A stretch of 64,000 bases of DNA from Roseovarius sp. S88 (GCF_037023735.1 NZ_CP146069.1:2893501-2957500), one strand, 5' to 3'. Counted from the stretch's first letter, positions 1-9,549 are shown. Translations and numbers: made by a program. Notes: generated from the sequence alone by a model not told the origin.

Positions 1-1907
1 GGCACGCCGGCATGGCTGCGCTCCGCCGCTTCGGCGCGCCAGAAGCCTTCTTCGTCACCCGACAGGATCGCCCGAATGACCGGATGCTCAGGTTGAAAAG
101 TCTGCAGCAAAGCCTGCCCCGGCTTCTCTGCGCGCCCAGCACGCCCTGCCACCTGCCGCATCAGTTGAAACGTCCGCTCCGCCGCCCGCAGGTCTGATCC
201 CTGCAATCCCAGATCGGCATCGATCACCCCCACAAGCGTTAGATTGGGAAAATTATGCCCCTTCGCAACCAATTGAGTTCCAACGATAATATCTGCCTCA
301 CCTTCGGCAATCTCGGCAATCTGCGCCTTTAGCGCCCGGGCCGAGCCAAACATGTCCGAGCTGAGCGTCGCAATCCGAGCATCCGGGAAAAGCGCCTGCG
401 CTTCTTCGGTCAATCGTTCCACCCCCGGCCCCACAGCCGCCAACCGATCTTCGGCCTCGCAGGATGGGCACACGGACGGCATCGGCTTGGTCTCGCCACA
501 TTGGTGGCACATCAGCCGTTTCAAAAACCGATGCTCAACCATGCGGGCATCACAGTGATCGCAGCCCACCTGATGCCCGCAGGCCCGACAGATCGTGACC
601 GGTGCGTAACCCCTTCTATTCAGGAACAAAAGCGCCTGTTCCCCGGCCTGCACCCGTGCTTCCACCGCCCTCTGCAAATTTGGTGAAATCCACCGGCTGG
701 CAGGCAGGCGTTCGGTGCGCATGTCAATCGCGCGCAGGTCGGGCATCACCGCTTCACCAAAGCGCGTATCAAGATCAAGCCGCGCGTATTTGCCTGCCTC
801 TGCATTGGCCCAGCTTTCCAGGCTTGGCGTCGCTGAGGCGAGAACCACCTGCGCTTCACACAAAGACCCCCGCAAAACAGCCATGTCACGGGCGTTATAC
901 AGAACCCCATCTTCCTGCTTGTAGGATGTGTCGTGTTCCTCATCGACGACGATCAGGCCAAGGTCTTGAAACGGCAGGAAAAGCGCCGACCTCGCGCCAA
1001 CCACAAGCTGACAACGGCCCTGCCCCACCATCTTCCACACCCGGCGGCGTTCGGTCATAGTCACGCCCGAATGCCATTCGGCCGGGCGTGCGCCAAACCG
1101 TGCCTCTACCCGCGTAAGAAACTCTGCTGTCAGAGCGATCTCAGGCAACAGAACCAGCGCCTGCTGCTTACGGCGCAGCGCCTCGGCCACAGCTTCAAGA
1201 TACACTTCCGTCTTGCCAGAGCCTGTCACACCCCGCAGAAGCGTTGTCTTGAACCGCGCGTTGCGTATCCCGTCATTCAAAGCTTGCGCTGCCGCCGATT
1301 GATCCGGTGTCAAATCCGCCCCCGCAAGGTTCGGATCCAACGGTGGATAAGGCGCATCACGCGGCGTGTCTTCCTCCAGGACAGCTCCCTGTTTCACAAG
1401 GCCTTTTACGACAGAAGACGTTACACCGGCCAGATCGCTCAACTCCTTGAGCGTAAACGCCAAACCCCCGTATTCGCGCAGCGCCTCCAACACCTTTGTG
1501 CGCGCTTTCGTCTCGCGATCCGGCGCGCGGTCCCCCAGCCGATACACCTTTTGCATCGAAGGCGGGTTGCTCAGCCCCGGCGCACGCGTGGCCAGCCGAA
1601 GCATCGCCGGCAAGGGCGTCAGCGTGTAATCCGCCGCGCGTTTGAGAAAGCTCTGCAACTCCTCTCGCATCGGCGCGGCGTCCAGTACGCGGATCACCGA
1701 CCGGATCTTGGCGAGATCGTAATCCCCCTTCCCCGGCCCCCAGACCACGCCGATCACCTTGCGCGGCCCTAAAGGCACCTCGACAAAGCTACCCAGATGG
1801 CACCCGCCTTCGGGGGCTTTGTAATCGAGCGGACGCCCCAAAGGTTGCGTCGTCAGAACAGAGACAAGCGCGCCGGTATCAAAAAAACTGGGCGAAGGAG
1901 ACGTCAC
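1..1907 (-). CDS. priA: Primosomal protein N' (PriA helicase), 3' end cut by the window
   Basis: PriA is a superfamily 2 DNA helicase that reloads the replisome at stalled forks. The minus-strand frame is open from about 1907 to the window edge, so the C-terminus is missing. Read in order it shows an N-terminal DNA-binding region, Walker A (GVTGSGKTEVY), the DEEH box (LIVVDEEHDTSYKQ), a cysteine-rich zinc region (CRACGHQVGCDHCDARM, then CHQC and CPSC) and helicase motifs ending near AGRAGRAEKPGQ. The start is uncertain: GTG at 1907 gives a sequence beginning TSPSPSFFDTG, and an in-frame ATG at 1964 would add 19 proline-rich residues. Family assignment is firm. Confidence 0.95.
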   Translation of the reverse strand, partial: MTSPSPSFFDTGALVSVLTTQPLGRPLDYKAPEGGCHLGSFVEVPLGPRKVIGVVWGPGKGDYDLAKIRSVIRVLDAAPMREELQSFLKRAADYTLTPLPAMLRLATRAPGLSNPPSMQKVYRLGDRAPDRETKARTKVLEALREYGGLAFTLKELSDLAGVTSSVVKGLVKQGAVLEEDTPRDAPYPPLDPNLAGADLTPDQSAAAQALNDGIRNARFKTTLLRGVTGSGKTEVYLEAVAEALRRKQQALVLLPEIALTAEFLTRVEARFGARPAEWHSGVTMTERRRVWKMVGQGRCQLVVGARSALFLPFQDLGLIVVDEEHDTSYKQEDGVLYNARDMAVLRGSLCEAQVVLASATPSLESWANAEAGKYARLDLDTRFGEAVMPDLRAIDMRTERLPASRWISPNLQRAVEARVQAGEQALLFLNRRGYAPVTICRACGHQVGCDHCDARMVEHRFLKRLMCHQCGETKPMPSVCPSCEAEDRLAAVGPGVERLTEEAQALFPDARIATLSSDMFGSARALKAQIAEIAEGEADIIVGTQLVAKGHNFPNLTLVGVIDADLGLQGSDLRAAERTFQLMRQVAGRAGRAEKPGQALLQTFQPEHPVIRAILSGDEEGFWRAEAAERSHAGV

Positions 1908-2026
1908 AGAAGGCCCTTGGTTAGGAGGTCCCGGATCACGTCCGGGACGGGGGGTTTCGGGCATCCACTCTATGAGGTAAAGCCAAAAGAGAAAAACCCA
2001 AACCCGCACCAAAAGGGCTGCTTGAG

Positions 2027-2680
2027 ATGAAATTTTTCGTAGATACCGCCGAAGTTGATGCCATTGCCGAACTCAATGAGTTGGGCATGGTCGATGGGGT
2101 CACCACAAATCCCTCGCTCATCATGAAATCCGGACGCGATATTCTGGAAGTGACCAAGGAAATCGCCGACATGGTCGATGGCCCCGTGAGCGCCGAGGTC
2201 GTGGCCACCGAGGCCGACGCGATGATTGCCGAGGGGCGCAAGCTGGCCAAGATCGCCGACAACATCGCCGTCAAGGTGCCGCTCACCTGGGATGGGCTGA
2301 AGGCCTGCAATGTGCTGACGAACGAAGGCAACATGGTCAATGTCACGCTGTGTTTCTCCGCCAACCAGGCGCTTCTCGCGGCCAAAGCGGGTGCCACGTT
2401 CATCAGCCCCTTCATCGGGCGGCTCGATGACATCAACCTAGATGGCATGGACCTCATCGCCGACATCCGCACGATCTATGACAATTTCGGGTATGAGACC
2501 CAGATCCTCGCGGCCTCGATCCGCACCGTGAACCACGCCACCCAATCCGCCCTGATTGGAGCAGATGTCATGACCGCCCCGCCCGATGTGATCAAGAAAA
2601 TGGCGCTGCACCCGCTGACGGATAAAGGTTTGGATGCGTTTTTGAAGGACGCGGCAAGCGCGAATATCAAAATCGTTTGA
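2027..2680 (+). CDS. fsa: Transaldolase-family fructose-6-phosphate aldolase (FSA/TalC type)
   Basis: At 217 aa this is the short, single-domain class of the transaldolase family, which cleaves or transfers three-carbon units between sugar phosphates through a lysine Schiff base. It begins [13 protein letters not shown] and carries GVTTNPSLI, the Schiff-base lysine in [11 protein letters not shown], and the [11 protein letters not shown] and AASIRTVNH segments expected in the barrel. Whether it acts as a transaldolase or as a fructose-6-phosphate aldolase cannot be told from length alone. It stands by itself, divergent from priA with about 120 bases between them. Confidence 0.93.
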   Translation: MKFFVDTAEVDAIAELNELGMVDGVTTNPSLIMKSGRDILEVTKEIADMVDGPVSAEVVATEADAMIAEGRKLAKIADNIAVKVPLTWDGLKACNVLTNEGNMVNVTLCFSANQALLAAKAGATFISPFIGRLDDINLDGMDLIADIRTIYDNFGYETQILAASIRTVNHATQSALIGADVMTAPPDVIKKMALHPLTDKGLDAFLKDAASANIKIV

Positions 2681-2762
2681 GGGTCCTAGTGTTTGATTTG
2701 GGAACGTTCGGTGCGCGAACAATGAACAATGTTAGCGCGCACCGGCACATTTGTTTGCAGCG

Positions 2763-3680
2763 TTAATCAGGCTCTCGGTAGAGCTCATGACATGAGCAGT
2801 GAACACCGCCTCCACCTAACGCGAACATGTCATAGTCGACCGCGTCAACATGAAAACCGCGGTCTTCCAGCTGCTTGTTGACGTTCAAATTGTGGCTCAT
2901 CGACAAGACACGCTTGTTGCCAAGACTAACCAAATTGCCACCCAGCTTTACACAATCCGCATAGGCAACCGGGATGGTCTCAATGCCGTGCGTCTCTTTG
3001 ATGTAGTCAAGCGCATAGGGTTGCAGCGCATCTTCGCACACCAAAGCCAACCCTCTTTCGAGCATTACAACGACAGCGTCCACATGCACAAACTGTGGCG
3101 GAATAGGCGCGACCAAAACCTCCCAATCCTTTTCACGAAGCCAGCCTGCGACTTGCTCGGCACCTTCCTTCGTCGATCGATCCCCTGACCAGCCCAGCAG
3201 GGCGACACCTGGTTTCAAAATGCAAAAATCCCCACCCTCAAAATGCCCGGCCGTGACCCATTTCCAAATTGGGATACCTGCTTTGTGGTAGAATTCACTG
3301 ACGACCGCATAATCCCGGCGACGCGGAGGCGTCTGGATAGATGTGATGACAGCACCCCAGGGCGTCATGAAACTTGAGTCACGGGTGAAAACAGAAGATG
3401 GAAGCCCCTCGTCGGCTTCCGCAAAATGTACATTCACACCATTGCGCTCATAGACCTCCACCATTTGCCGGTGTTGCTTCATGGCTTTTTGCTTGTCAAA
3501 GCGATGGCCCATTTCCTCCATATTCGCCAAGGTCACCGCGGAGATCGAGTTCAGAGCAACCCAGCGAAAATGATCTGGCTTACCAAGCAGTACATCGGTC
3601 AATACACCTGTCTGAGCGTTGACACCCCAACGCACCGGTTTGTCTTGGATAGATGCCGACGTGGACTGCAATTTGTTCAT
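2763..3680 (-). CDS. Amidinotransferase/dimethylarginine dimethylaminohydrolase-fold enzyme
   Basis: About 305 aa of the guanidine-modifying (pentein) fold. The expected catalytic pieces are visible: FEGGDF (acid), FVHVDAV (His) and the C-terminal GGGGVHCSCHEL, whose cysteine would be the nucleophile. Family members hydrolyse or transfer guanidino groups of arginine, methylarginine or related compounds; the exact substrate is not visible. I start at ATG 3680 (MNKLQSTSAS) because the 50 residues upstream in frame are cysteine-rich and unlike the family, though no strong ribosome site precedes this ATG. The gene is isolated between a plus-strand aldolase gene and a plus-strand DUF484 gene. Confidence 0.85.
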   Translation of the reverse strand: MNKLQSTSASIQDKPVRWGVNAQTGVLTDVLLGKPDHFRWVALNSISAVTLANMEEMGHRFDKQKAMKQHRQMVEVYERNGVNVHFAEADEGLPSSVFTRDSSFMTPWGAVITSIQTPPRRRDYAVVSEFYHKAGIPIWKWVTAGHFEGGDFCILKPGVALLGWSGDRSTKEGAEQVAGWLREKDWEVLVAPIPPQFVHVDAVVVMLERGLALVCEDALQPYALDYIKETHGIETIPVAYADCVKLGGNLVSLGNKRVLSMSHNLNVNKQLEDRGFHVDAVDYDMFALGGGGVHCSCHELYREPD

Positions 3681-3898
3681 GTTGTATCCAATCTGACCAA
3701 GTGAGTGGACGATATGCGTCGTGAATTTAGAAAGCAACACGGGCAGCGTGGCCCAACATCTGCAGAAAGAGGCGCAAATGGCGGGCAAAACCAAACCTTG
3801 CCCACAACAAGTCGTGCAAACCCGCAACATCTAAAAACCTCGACAGATAAAACTAGCGCCACAGGGCCTGCCTCTGCTAAAGAGAGGCCAATAAAAAA

Positions 3899-4618
3899 AT
3901 GGGGCGTAACGTGAGCAGTCAGCCTGAAATGACCGAAGTTCTGCGCGAGAAGATCATTGCGCAGCCGAATGTTATTCTTGAAGATCAAGATCTTATGCGT
4001 GCACTCATCGCTGCGAATGAGCGGGCGATGGGCAACAATATTGTTGATTTGCGCGGCATCGCCATGGACCGGCTGGAGGCGCGGCTGGAGCGGTTGGAAG
4101 ACACCCATCGCAGCGTGATCGCCGCAGCCTATGAAAACCTCGCAGGCACCAATCAGGTGCATCGCGCCATTCTGCGTATGCTCGACCCGGTGGAGTTTGA
4201 AAACTTCCTGAAGGATCTCGGCGGCGATGTGGCCACGATTCTGCGGGTCGATTGCATCAAGCTGGTGCTGGAATCGGTGCAGAATGACGACGACCCGGCG
4301 GTCAAGCGTCTGGGCGATGTCCTTTCGGTCGAAGCTCCCGGTTTCATCGAGCAATATCTTGCTGTGGAAAAGGGACATCCAGTGCGCCAGGTCACCTTGC
4401 GGCAAATTCAGCGTGGCGACCCGCGGGTCTACGGCCCAGAGGCGGAATTCATGCGCTCTGAGGCCTGTCTGCTCTTGGATTTTGGCGAAAACCGTCTGCC
4501 TGGGCTTCTGGTCATGGGCGCTGAGGACCCGCATCAGTTCAACCCGCAACAGGGCACCGATCTTTTGTCCTTCTTCGCAGGTATCTTTGAAAGAGCGATG
4601 CGCCGCTGGCTGTCATGA
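3899..4618 (+). CDS. DUF484 family protein
   Basis: A GAF-like DUF484 protein of about 239 aa with a predicted helical region (MDRLEARLERLEDTHRSVIAAAYENL) ahead of a globular domain. DUF484 genes commonly precede xerC in proteobacteria, as here: the stop overlaps the xerC start by four bases (ATGA), pointing to translational coupling. The biochemical role is unknown. GTG at 3911 is an alternative start that would remove four residues. Confidence 0.88.
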   Translation: MGRNVSSQPEMTEVLREKIIAQPNVILEDQDLMRALIAANERAMGNNIVDLRGIAMDRLEARLERLEDTHRSVIAAAYENLAGTNQVHRAILRMLDPVEFENFLKDLGGDVATILRVDCIKLVLESVQNDDDPAVKRLGDVLSVEAPGFIEQYLAVEKGHPVRQVTLRQIQRGDPRVYGPEAEFMRSEACLLLDFGENRLPGLLVMGAEDPHQFNPQQGTDLLSFFAGIFERAMRRWLS

Positions 4619-5532
4619 TCTCGCCTGCGGCGCGTGACGCGCTACAAGATTGGCTGGCCTATCAGAAATCCCTGCGCGGTGCGCCGCAGACGACGCTGGA
4701 TGCCTATGGCCGCGATGTCAGTGATTTTCTGGCGTTTATCACAGAGCACAAGGGCGAAGCCCAAGGTCTTCGTGCGTTGGAACGTATCAGCGTCACAGAA
4801 ATGCGTGCCTGGATGGCGTTTACCCGAGGGGACGGCGTTGGTCCGCGTTCGCTGGCGCGCAAACTCTCTGCCGTTAAAAGCTTTTTCCGCTGGCTGAGCG
4901 AGCGTGAAGGGATTGAGCCAACCGCCGTGCTCTCGGCTCGCTCGCCAAAATATCAGCGAAAACTGCCACGCCCGCTCAGCCCCGATGCGGCGCAGGATGT
5001 GATCGACACACTGTCGTTTCAAACCACGCAACCTTGGATCGGAAAGCGCGACGAGGCCGTGGTCACCCTGCTCTATGGCTGCGGTTTGCGCATCTCCGAG
5101 GCGCTTGGCCTTCTGGGGTCTGACCTGCCGCTGGGAGAGGCGCTACGCATCACCGGCAAGGGCGGCAAAGAACGCATTGTGCCCGTCATCGCGCCCGCAC
5201 GCGAGGCGGTCGAGCGCTACATAGCCGCCTGCCCCTACCCCATGGAGGCTGACCAGCCGGTTTTTCGCGGTGCCCGCGGTGGGCCGCTGAACCCGCGCAC
5301 TTTGCAACAGACCATGGCGCGTGTGCGCATGCAGCTGGGATTGCCGTCAACCGCAACGCCCCATGCCATGCGCCATAGCTTTGCCACGCATCTGCTGAAC
5401 GCAGGCGGCGACCTGCGCGCCATTCAAGAGCTTCTGGGTCATGCCTCGCTCTCCACAACGCAGACTTATACCGCGGTCGACACTTCTCGGTTGATGGAGG
5501 TCTACGCGCGAACTCATCCGCGTGCGAAATGA
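4615..5532 (+). CDS. xerC: Tyrosine recombinase XerC
   Basis: This 305-aa tyrosine recombinase is expected to act with XerD at dif to resolve chromosome dimers before division. It has an N-terminal SAM-like core-binding domain (about residues 8-100) and a catalytic domain with R159 (GCGLRISEALGL), K182/K185 (GKGGKERIVP), H250 and R253 (PHAMRHSFATHLL), H276 (LLGHASLSTTQ) and nucleophile Y285. It is coupled to DUF484 upstream and to the ankyrin gene downstream by ATGA overlaps, so the three are probably one operon. The neighbours and full domain set argue for a housekeeping XerC and not a phage integrase. Confidence 0.95.
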   Translation: MISPAARDALQDWLAYQKSLRGAPQTTLDAYGRDVSDFLAFITEHKGEAQGLRALERISVTEMRAWMAFTRGDGVGPRSLARKLSAVKSFFRWLSEREGIEPTAVLSARSPKYQRKLPRPLSPDAAQDVIDTLSFQTTQPWIGKRDEAVVTLLYGCGLRISEALGLLGSDLPLGEALRITGKGGKERIVPVIAPAREAVERYIAACPYPMEADQPVFRGARGGPLNPRTLQQTMARVRMQLGLPSTATPHAMRHSFATHLLNAGGDLRAIQELLGHASLSTTQTYTAVDTSRLMEVYARTHPRAK

Positions 5533-6044
5533 GCGCAGACTATCCAGATATTCACGAACTGATCTGGAAAGACGACCTTGACGGGTTGACGCGCATTCTC
5601 GATCAAAACCCCGATGTCGCTAAAGATACGGATGTCATGATCTACGCGGTTCAGGCCGGATCGCCTGAGATCATTGGTTTGATGATCTCACGGGGTGCTC
5701 CGGTGCGGATCGAAGTCGATGATGGATTTCCTCTGCTCCATATCGCCGTTGATCGGCCGCGTGATCCTTTGCCGGGCAAGGCAGCATTCAACCACGATGC
5801 GCTTACCGTCTTGCTCAAGGCCGGTGCCGATGTGAATGAACGTGGTATGAATGATTGGACCCCGCTGCACCGTGCCGCCGCCATTGGCGATCTGGAGGCT
5901 TGCTGCATTCTCATGGAACATGGCGCAGACAGATCTGCCCGAACCCAAATCGACCACCACGCAACACCAGAGGAAGAAGCCAGGCACTTGGGGGAATACG
6001 CAGCCGCCGATTTTGTACGCGACTACGAGCCAAAGAAGCACTGA
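5529..6044 (+). CDS. Ankyrin-repeat protein
   Basis: A 171-aa protein with recognisable ankyrin units, for example GFPLLHIAVDRP, ALTVLLKAGADVNERG and DWTPLHRAAAIGDLEACCILMEHGADRSARTQ cut into its helical pairs. There is no signal peptide, so it is probably a cytoplasmic interaction protein. It starts inside the xerC stop (ATGA) and ends the DUF484-xerC operon. The partner is unknown. Confidence 0.85.
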   Translation: MSADYPDIHELIWKDDLDGLTRILDQNPDVAKDTDVMIYAVQAGSPEIIGLMISRGAPVRIEVDDGFPLLHIAVDRPRDPLPGKAAFNHDALTVLLKAGADVNERGMNDWTPLHRAAAIGDLEACCILMEHGADRSARTQIDHHATPEEEARHLGEYAAADFVRDYEPKKH

Positions 6045-6176
6045 ACTGCAGCCGGATTTGAACGGTCACATACCTCAAGCAAATGTGAGGAGTTCTGATT
6101 GGCTTGCCGCACGCGGTCTGTGACAAGGTGCGCACGGATTTATTGCCGATATGGCAGGAATTGAAGGAGCTCCCCA

Positions 6177-6758
6177 ATGATCCGCAAGCTAGCCATTGCC
6201 GCAGCATTCATGTTTTTTGCCGGCGCCGCCAGCGCCGAAGACTGCGCCGCCATCACTGTAGAAGATGCGTTTGATCTTGATGACGCCGCTATTGCCGGGC
6301 TGTATGAATGCCTCGGAGCCAAGATGGCCGAAGGCTATGCCGCCGAAGGCGATGAGGTCGGCAGCACATATCGCAGCTGGACCGCGTCCCAAACAGCAGG
6401 TGCCGTTCAAGGTGCGCATGGCAAGCGCATCCTCTTCACCTACGCCAACGATATTGCCGCCGAGCAATATCTTAAGTTTGCTGAAGAAGGTGTCGACATG
6501 CCGGTGGGGTCTGTTCTGGCTAAGGAATCCATCTCGATTTCAACCAAAAAGAAGAAAGCGCGGCCTGGCCCTCTCTTCATCATGACCAAAGTCGGCACCG
6601 ATGAAGCGCCTGAAACAGACGGTTGGCTCTATGCTGGCCTCCAGCCCAACGGCAAAGTCATGAAGGTCAAGCAAAGCTTTTGCCACGACTGCCATATCTC
6701 TTGGGAAAGCCAGGATGCATTGGCCTACCCGGTCGAAGAATACCGCGTCAGCCAGTAG
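6177..6758 (+). CDS. Cytochrome P460 family periplasmic haem protein
   Basis: A 193-aa exported protein: a signal peptide ends near GAASAEDC (about residue 20), then a P460-type domain with RSW and a single C-terminal haem-attachment motif CHDCH (CxxCH). Family members bind c-type haem, some with a lysine crosslink, and take part in hydroxylamine or NO chemistry; the substrate here is not known. A good ribosome site (AAGGAG) lies seven bases before the ATG. The gene is monocistronic and followed by a strong terminator hairpin. Confidence 0.85.
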   Translation: MIRKLAIAAAFMFFAGAASAEDCAAITVEDAFDLDDAAIAGLYECLGAKMAEGYAAEGDEVGSTYRSWTASQTAGAVQGAHGKRILFTYANDIAAEQYLKFAEEGVDMPVGSVLAKESISISTKKKKARPGPLFIMTKVGTDEAPETDGWLYAGLQPNGKVMKVKQSFCHDCHISWESQDALAYPVEEYRVSQ

Positions 6759-6783
6759 AACCATTTGGCATTAACACCACATC

Positions 6784-6812
6784 AAACCGCGCCAGTCCCT
6801 CTGGCGCGGTTT
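6784..6812 (+). terminator. Rho-independent terminator after the cytochrome P460 gene
   Basis: A 12-bp stem AAACCGCGCCAG/CTGGCGCGGTTT closed by a TCCCT loop, ending in a short T run, starts 25 bases after the cytochrome stop. It separates that gene from the phosphatidylcholine synthase gene. Confidence 0.85.
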
Positions 6813-6834
6813 TGCATTTGCATCACTTGGCACG

Positions 6835-7550
6835 ATGGCCCATGACAGTCGAATGACGACCCAACTCAAAGCGCTTGGTGTACACCTGCTGACGGCAACA
6901 GGTGCGGTCTTTGCCATGCTGGCCATGCTGGCCGCTGTCGACGAAAAATGGAGCCTGATGTTTCTCTGGCTTGTCGTCGCCTTTCTGGTGGATGGTATCG
7001 ACGGCCCGCTGGCGCGGAAGTACCATGTAAAGAGCAATGCGCCACAGTTCGATGGTGTGCTGCTTGATCTGATCATCGACTACCTGACCTATGTCTTCAT
7101 CCCCGCCTTTGCGCTTTTCAAATCGGGACTACTACCGGGATGGACGGGATGGTTCGCCATTATTGTTATCACCTTTGCAAGCGCCATGTACTTTGCAGAC
7201 ACACGCATGAAAACAAAAGACAATTCTTTCTCCGGCTTCCCCGGATGTTGGAACATGCTGGTGCTTGTGCTCTTCGCGATTGAACCGAACTTCTGGGTGT
7301 CCCTCACGCTCGTGGCGCTCTTGGCCATCGCCATGTTCATCCCGTTCAAATTCGTGCACCCGGTACGCACCGCGCGTTGGCGGCCACTTACATTGCCGAT
7401 GGCCTTGGCGTGGACCTTTTTGCAGGTTGGGCCGCCTGGGTCGATTTTCACCCTGAAAGCTGGGCACATTGGGGGCTGATTGTAACCAGCGTCTACCTCA
7501 CACTCGCGGGCATCGCACAACAGATCATACCCGAGCGCAAACGCGGCTAG
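6835..7550 (+). CDS. pcs: Phosphatidylcholine synthase, C-terminus broken by a one-base frameshift
   Basis: Pcs joins CDP-diacylglycerol and choline to make phosphatidylcholine in the inner membrane. The CDP-alcohol phosphotransferase motif is intact: DGIDGPLARKY followed by FDGVLLDLIID, among several hydrophobic helices. The frame from 6835 (or ATG 6853) stops at 7479 with an unnatural tail QVGPPGS. One extra base in the CTTTTTG tract near 7416-7420 restores a hydrophobic tail (AGWAAWVDFHPES through QQIIPERKRG) that ends at 7550. So the sequence carries a one-base deletion in a T run, either a real mutation or a sequencing error. The restored stop interlocks with that of the convergent ogt gene. 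Confidence 0.85.
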
Positions 7551-8014
7551 ATCAAAAGACCTGCCGCACCCTCATGGCGCAACAGCCACACCTTGTCTTC
7601 GATTCCGCCGGAGCCTGAAAATCCGCCCAGGTTGTTGGCACCCAACACCCTGTGACAGGGAATGATGATCGGAATCGGATTGCCCCCACAGGCCGCACCA
7701 ATAGCCTGCGCCGGGGCCTCGCACAGCTTGGCCAGATCCCCGTAAGTGCACGTTTCACCAAAAGGAATGTCCTGCATGGCGCCGCAGACCTGCTTTTGGA
7801 ATGCCGAGCCCGATACCGAGACCGGAACTGTGAACTCGGTCAGCTCTCCGGCGAAATAGGCAGCTATTTGTGTCAAAGCCTCGTCCAACACCGGATCAGG
7901 CGCATCATCCTCGATTTTGGGTGTGATATGACCCCAACGCACCCGCGTGACTGCGCCGTCCTCACAGGTGACGCGTACATGGCCCAGTTCCGTTGTCACA
8001 TAGCCCTGTGCCAT
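7547..8014 (-). CDS. ogt: Methylated-DNA--protein-cysteine methyltransferase
   Basis: A 155-aa DNA repair protein that takes the alkyl group from O6-alkylguanine onto its own cysteine. The active site PCHRVLGAN is present (IIIPCHRVLG), with the preceding DNA-binding segment FGETCTYGDLAKL and the C-terminal WLLRHEG. ATG 8014 is chosen because AGTAGGAA sits just upstream; a frame extension to 8047 lacks such a site. Its start lies four bases after the ompA stop, so the two are probably cotranscribed. Confidence 0.93.
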   Translation of the reverse strand: MAQGYVTTELGHVRVTCEDGAVTRVRWGHITPKIEDDAPDPVLDEALTQIAAYFAGELTEFTVPVSVSGSAFQKQVCGAMQDIPFGETCTYGDLAKLCEAPAQAIGAACGGNPIPIIIPCHRVLGANNLGGFSGSGGIEDKVWLLRHEGAAGLLI

Positions 8015-8018
8015 ATTC

Positions 8019-8969
8019 CTACTCCGTATTGAGCAAAACCGCTTCAACCCGGCGATTGGTCTCCCGGCCTTCGGGGGTCAGGTTGCTGGCCACCGGCGCA
8101 AGATAGGAAGCCCCATTCGCCTCAAGCTGATCCGGCGATACGCCATATTCGCGTACCAACCGGTCGCGCACCGCCTCGGCCCGGCGCTTTGACAGGGTCA
8201 GGTTCGCCTCAAGCCCACCCACTGTGTCAGTATGCCCGACAAGCGCCACGCGCCGCGTTTCGTCCTTGGTTAGAAACTCTGCCAAGGCCGTTAATGATGC
8301 ATAAGGGCCTGGCCCGAGCGACCCTGATCCTGATTCAAACTCCAGATCAGACAGCACGACATGGCCCTGGGATTGTAGCCGGGCGATCATGCTTTCATTC
8401 TGACCGCTATCGGCAACGACCACATCGTCAACTCCAACAGAGACACTCAAGCTGGGCGCGCTTTCCCCGGTCTGTGAAACCCGCGTGACCTGTAAATACC
8501 CGACCGCGCCAACGCGGCTCACAAGCAAGGTTAAGTAGCTTGCGCTAGAACTGTCTGTCTCGGAAGCTGCAACGAGAAATCGGTAGTTAAACAAGTCAAC
8601 AAACATGTCGGGCGCAGGTAAAACATTGATCTGATAGCGAAAATCAAACCCACCGCATTCCTGCCCGGCGCAATCCAGTATCACCTCATATCCCGCCGCA
8701 GCAATCTGATCTCGCAATGGTCGCATGATCTGCAGCGAAGTCAATCCAGGTGCACTGAATTGCCAAGCTTGTTTTGTCAGCGCGCCCTCAACTTCGATTG
8801 AGGGAATACGTGTACCATCAAACGGACCTGTCGGCACAAGATAACTCGTCGTTGACTTGTTGATTTCCCTGTTCAAACTGGCCCCTGGCGGCAACTCAAG
8901 CTCAATTGCGTTCGCTATCCCACCGAACACCGCAATCATCAAACTGAAAGACCTCAGCACGCGCCGCAT
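8019..8969 (-). CDS. OmpA-family peptidoglycan-binding protein
   Basis: About 316 aa with a signal peptide (MRRVLRSFSLMIAVFGG, cut near ANA-IELE), a middle region without a recognised domain and a C-terminal OmpA domain of about 100 residues (VALVGHTDTVGG, LSKRRAEAVRDRL, NRRVEAVLL) that binds peptidoglycan. It should sit in the outer membrane or periplasm. ATG 8969 is chosen for the signal peptide and the GAGG ribosome site. It lies eight bases after the AhpD-like gene and just before ogt on the same strand. Confidence 0.88.
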   Translation of the reverse strand: MRRVLRSFSLMIAVFGGIANAIELELPPGASLNREINKSTTSYLVPTGPFDGTRIPSIEVEGALTKQAWQFSAPGLTSLQIMRPLRDQIAAAGYEVILDCAGQECGGFDFRYQINVLPAPDMFVDLFNYRFLVAASETDSSSASYLTLLVSRVGAVGYLQVTRVSQTGESAPSLSVSVGVDDVVVADSGQNESMIARLQSQGHVVLSDLEFESGSGSLGPGPYASLTALAEFLTKDETRRVALVGHTDTVGGLEANLTLSKRRAEAVRDRLVREYGVSPDQLEANGASYLAPVASNLTPEGRETNRRVEAVLLNTE

Positions 8970-8976
8970 CGAAACC

Positions 8977-9543
8977 TCAGCGCGCCTGCGCGTGGTAGTC
9001 TGGATTAGGCTGCATGCCCGTGGCACTGGCCACCCGATTGGTCATATTGAAGAACCCGACAACCGATGCAATGTCCCAGATATCCCGGTCACTGAACCCC
9101 GCATCGCGCAACGCCTGACGATCCGCTTCCGTGGTCTCGGCAGACGCTTTCGTGATCCTCTCTGCAAATGCCAGCATCGCCGTTTGACGATCATCAAGAT
9201 CAGCGGCGCGCCAGTTCATCACCATCGCTTCACCCAACTCCGGCTTGCCCGAAAACGCGCGAACCGCCGCACCATGCGCCACCTGGCAATACCAGCAGCG
9301 GTTAATCGAACTCACCACCACAGCGATCATCTCACGCTCCAGCTTGCTCAGCCCGCTGTCGCCCAGCATCAGGTCATTGTACATCGCTGTGAATGTATTG
9401 AGCTTTTCGATATCAAAGGCATAGGCCTTCAACACATTAGGGATCATACCCAGCTTGTCCTCGCAGATATCAAAATATTTCTGCGTGTCGTCGGGAAGTG
9501 GGTCGACCATAGGCAGGTCAAGCGCAGTGGGATCAGTGGTCAC
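8977..9543 (-). CDS. AhpD/carboxymuconolactone-decarboxylase-fold peroxidase-related protein
   Basis: A 188-aa protein with the CxxC redox pair and nearby histidine of the AhpD fold (RCWYCQVAHGAAVRA), inside the expected all-helical layout. Related proteins reduce peroxides through the cysteine pair, recharged by a thiol partner. The C-terminal half (RDIWDIASVVGFFNMTNRVA) fits the 'peroxidase-related' subfamily. It belongs to the minus-strand run CinA-like, GNAT, this gene, OmpA, ogt, with gaps under ten bases. Confidence 0.88.
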   Translation of the reverse strand: MTTDPTALDLPMVDPLPDDTQKYFDICEDKLGMIPNVLKAYAFDIEKLNTFTAMYNDLMLGDSGLSKLEREMIAVVVSSINRCWYCQVAHGAAVRAFSGKPELGEAMVMNWRAADLDDRQTAMLAFAERITKASAETTEADRQALRDAGFSDRDIWDIASVVGFFNMTNRVASATGMQPNPDYHAQAR

Positions 9544-9549
9544 GAGACG

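Noticed and set aside
933-1772. 279-aa plus-strand frame
   Set aside because: Arginine- and histidine-rich shadow of priA on the opposite strand; the priA reading has clear helicase motifs.
3677-4549. 290-aa minus-strand frame
   Set aside because: Antisense shadow of the DUF484 gene, which is coupled to xerC.
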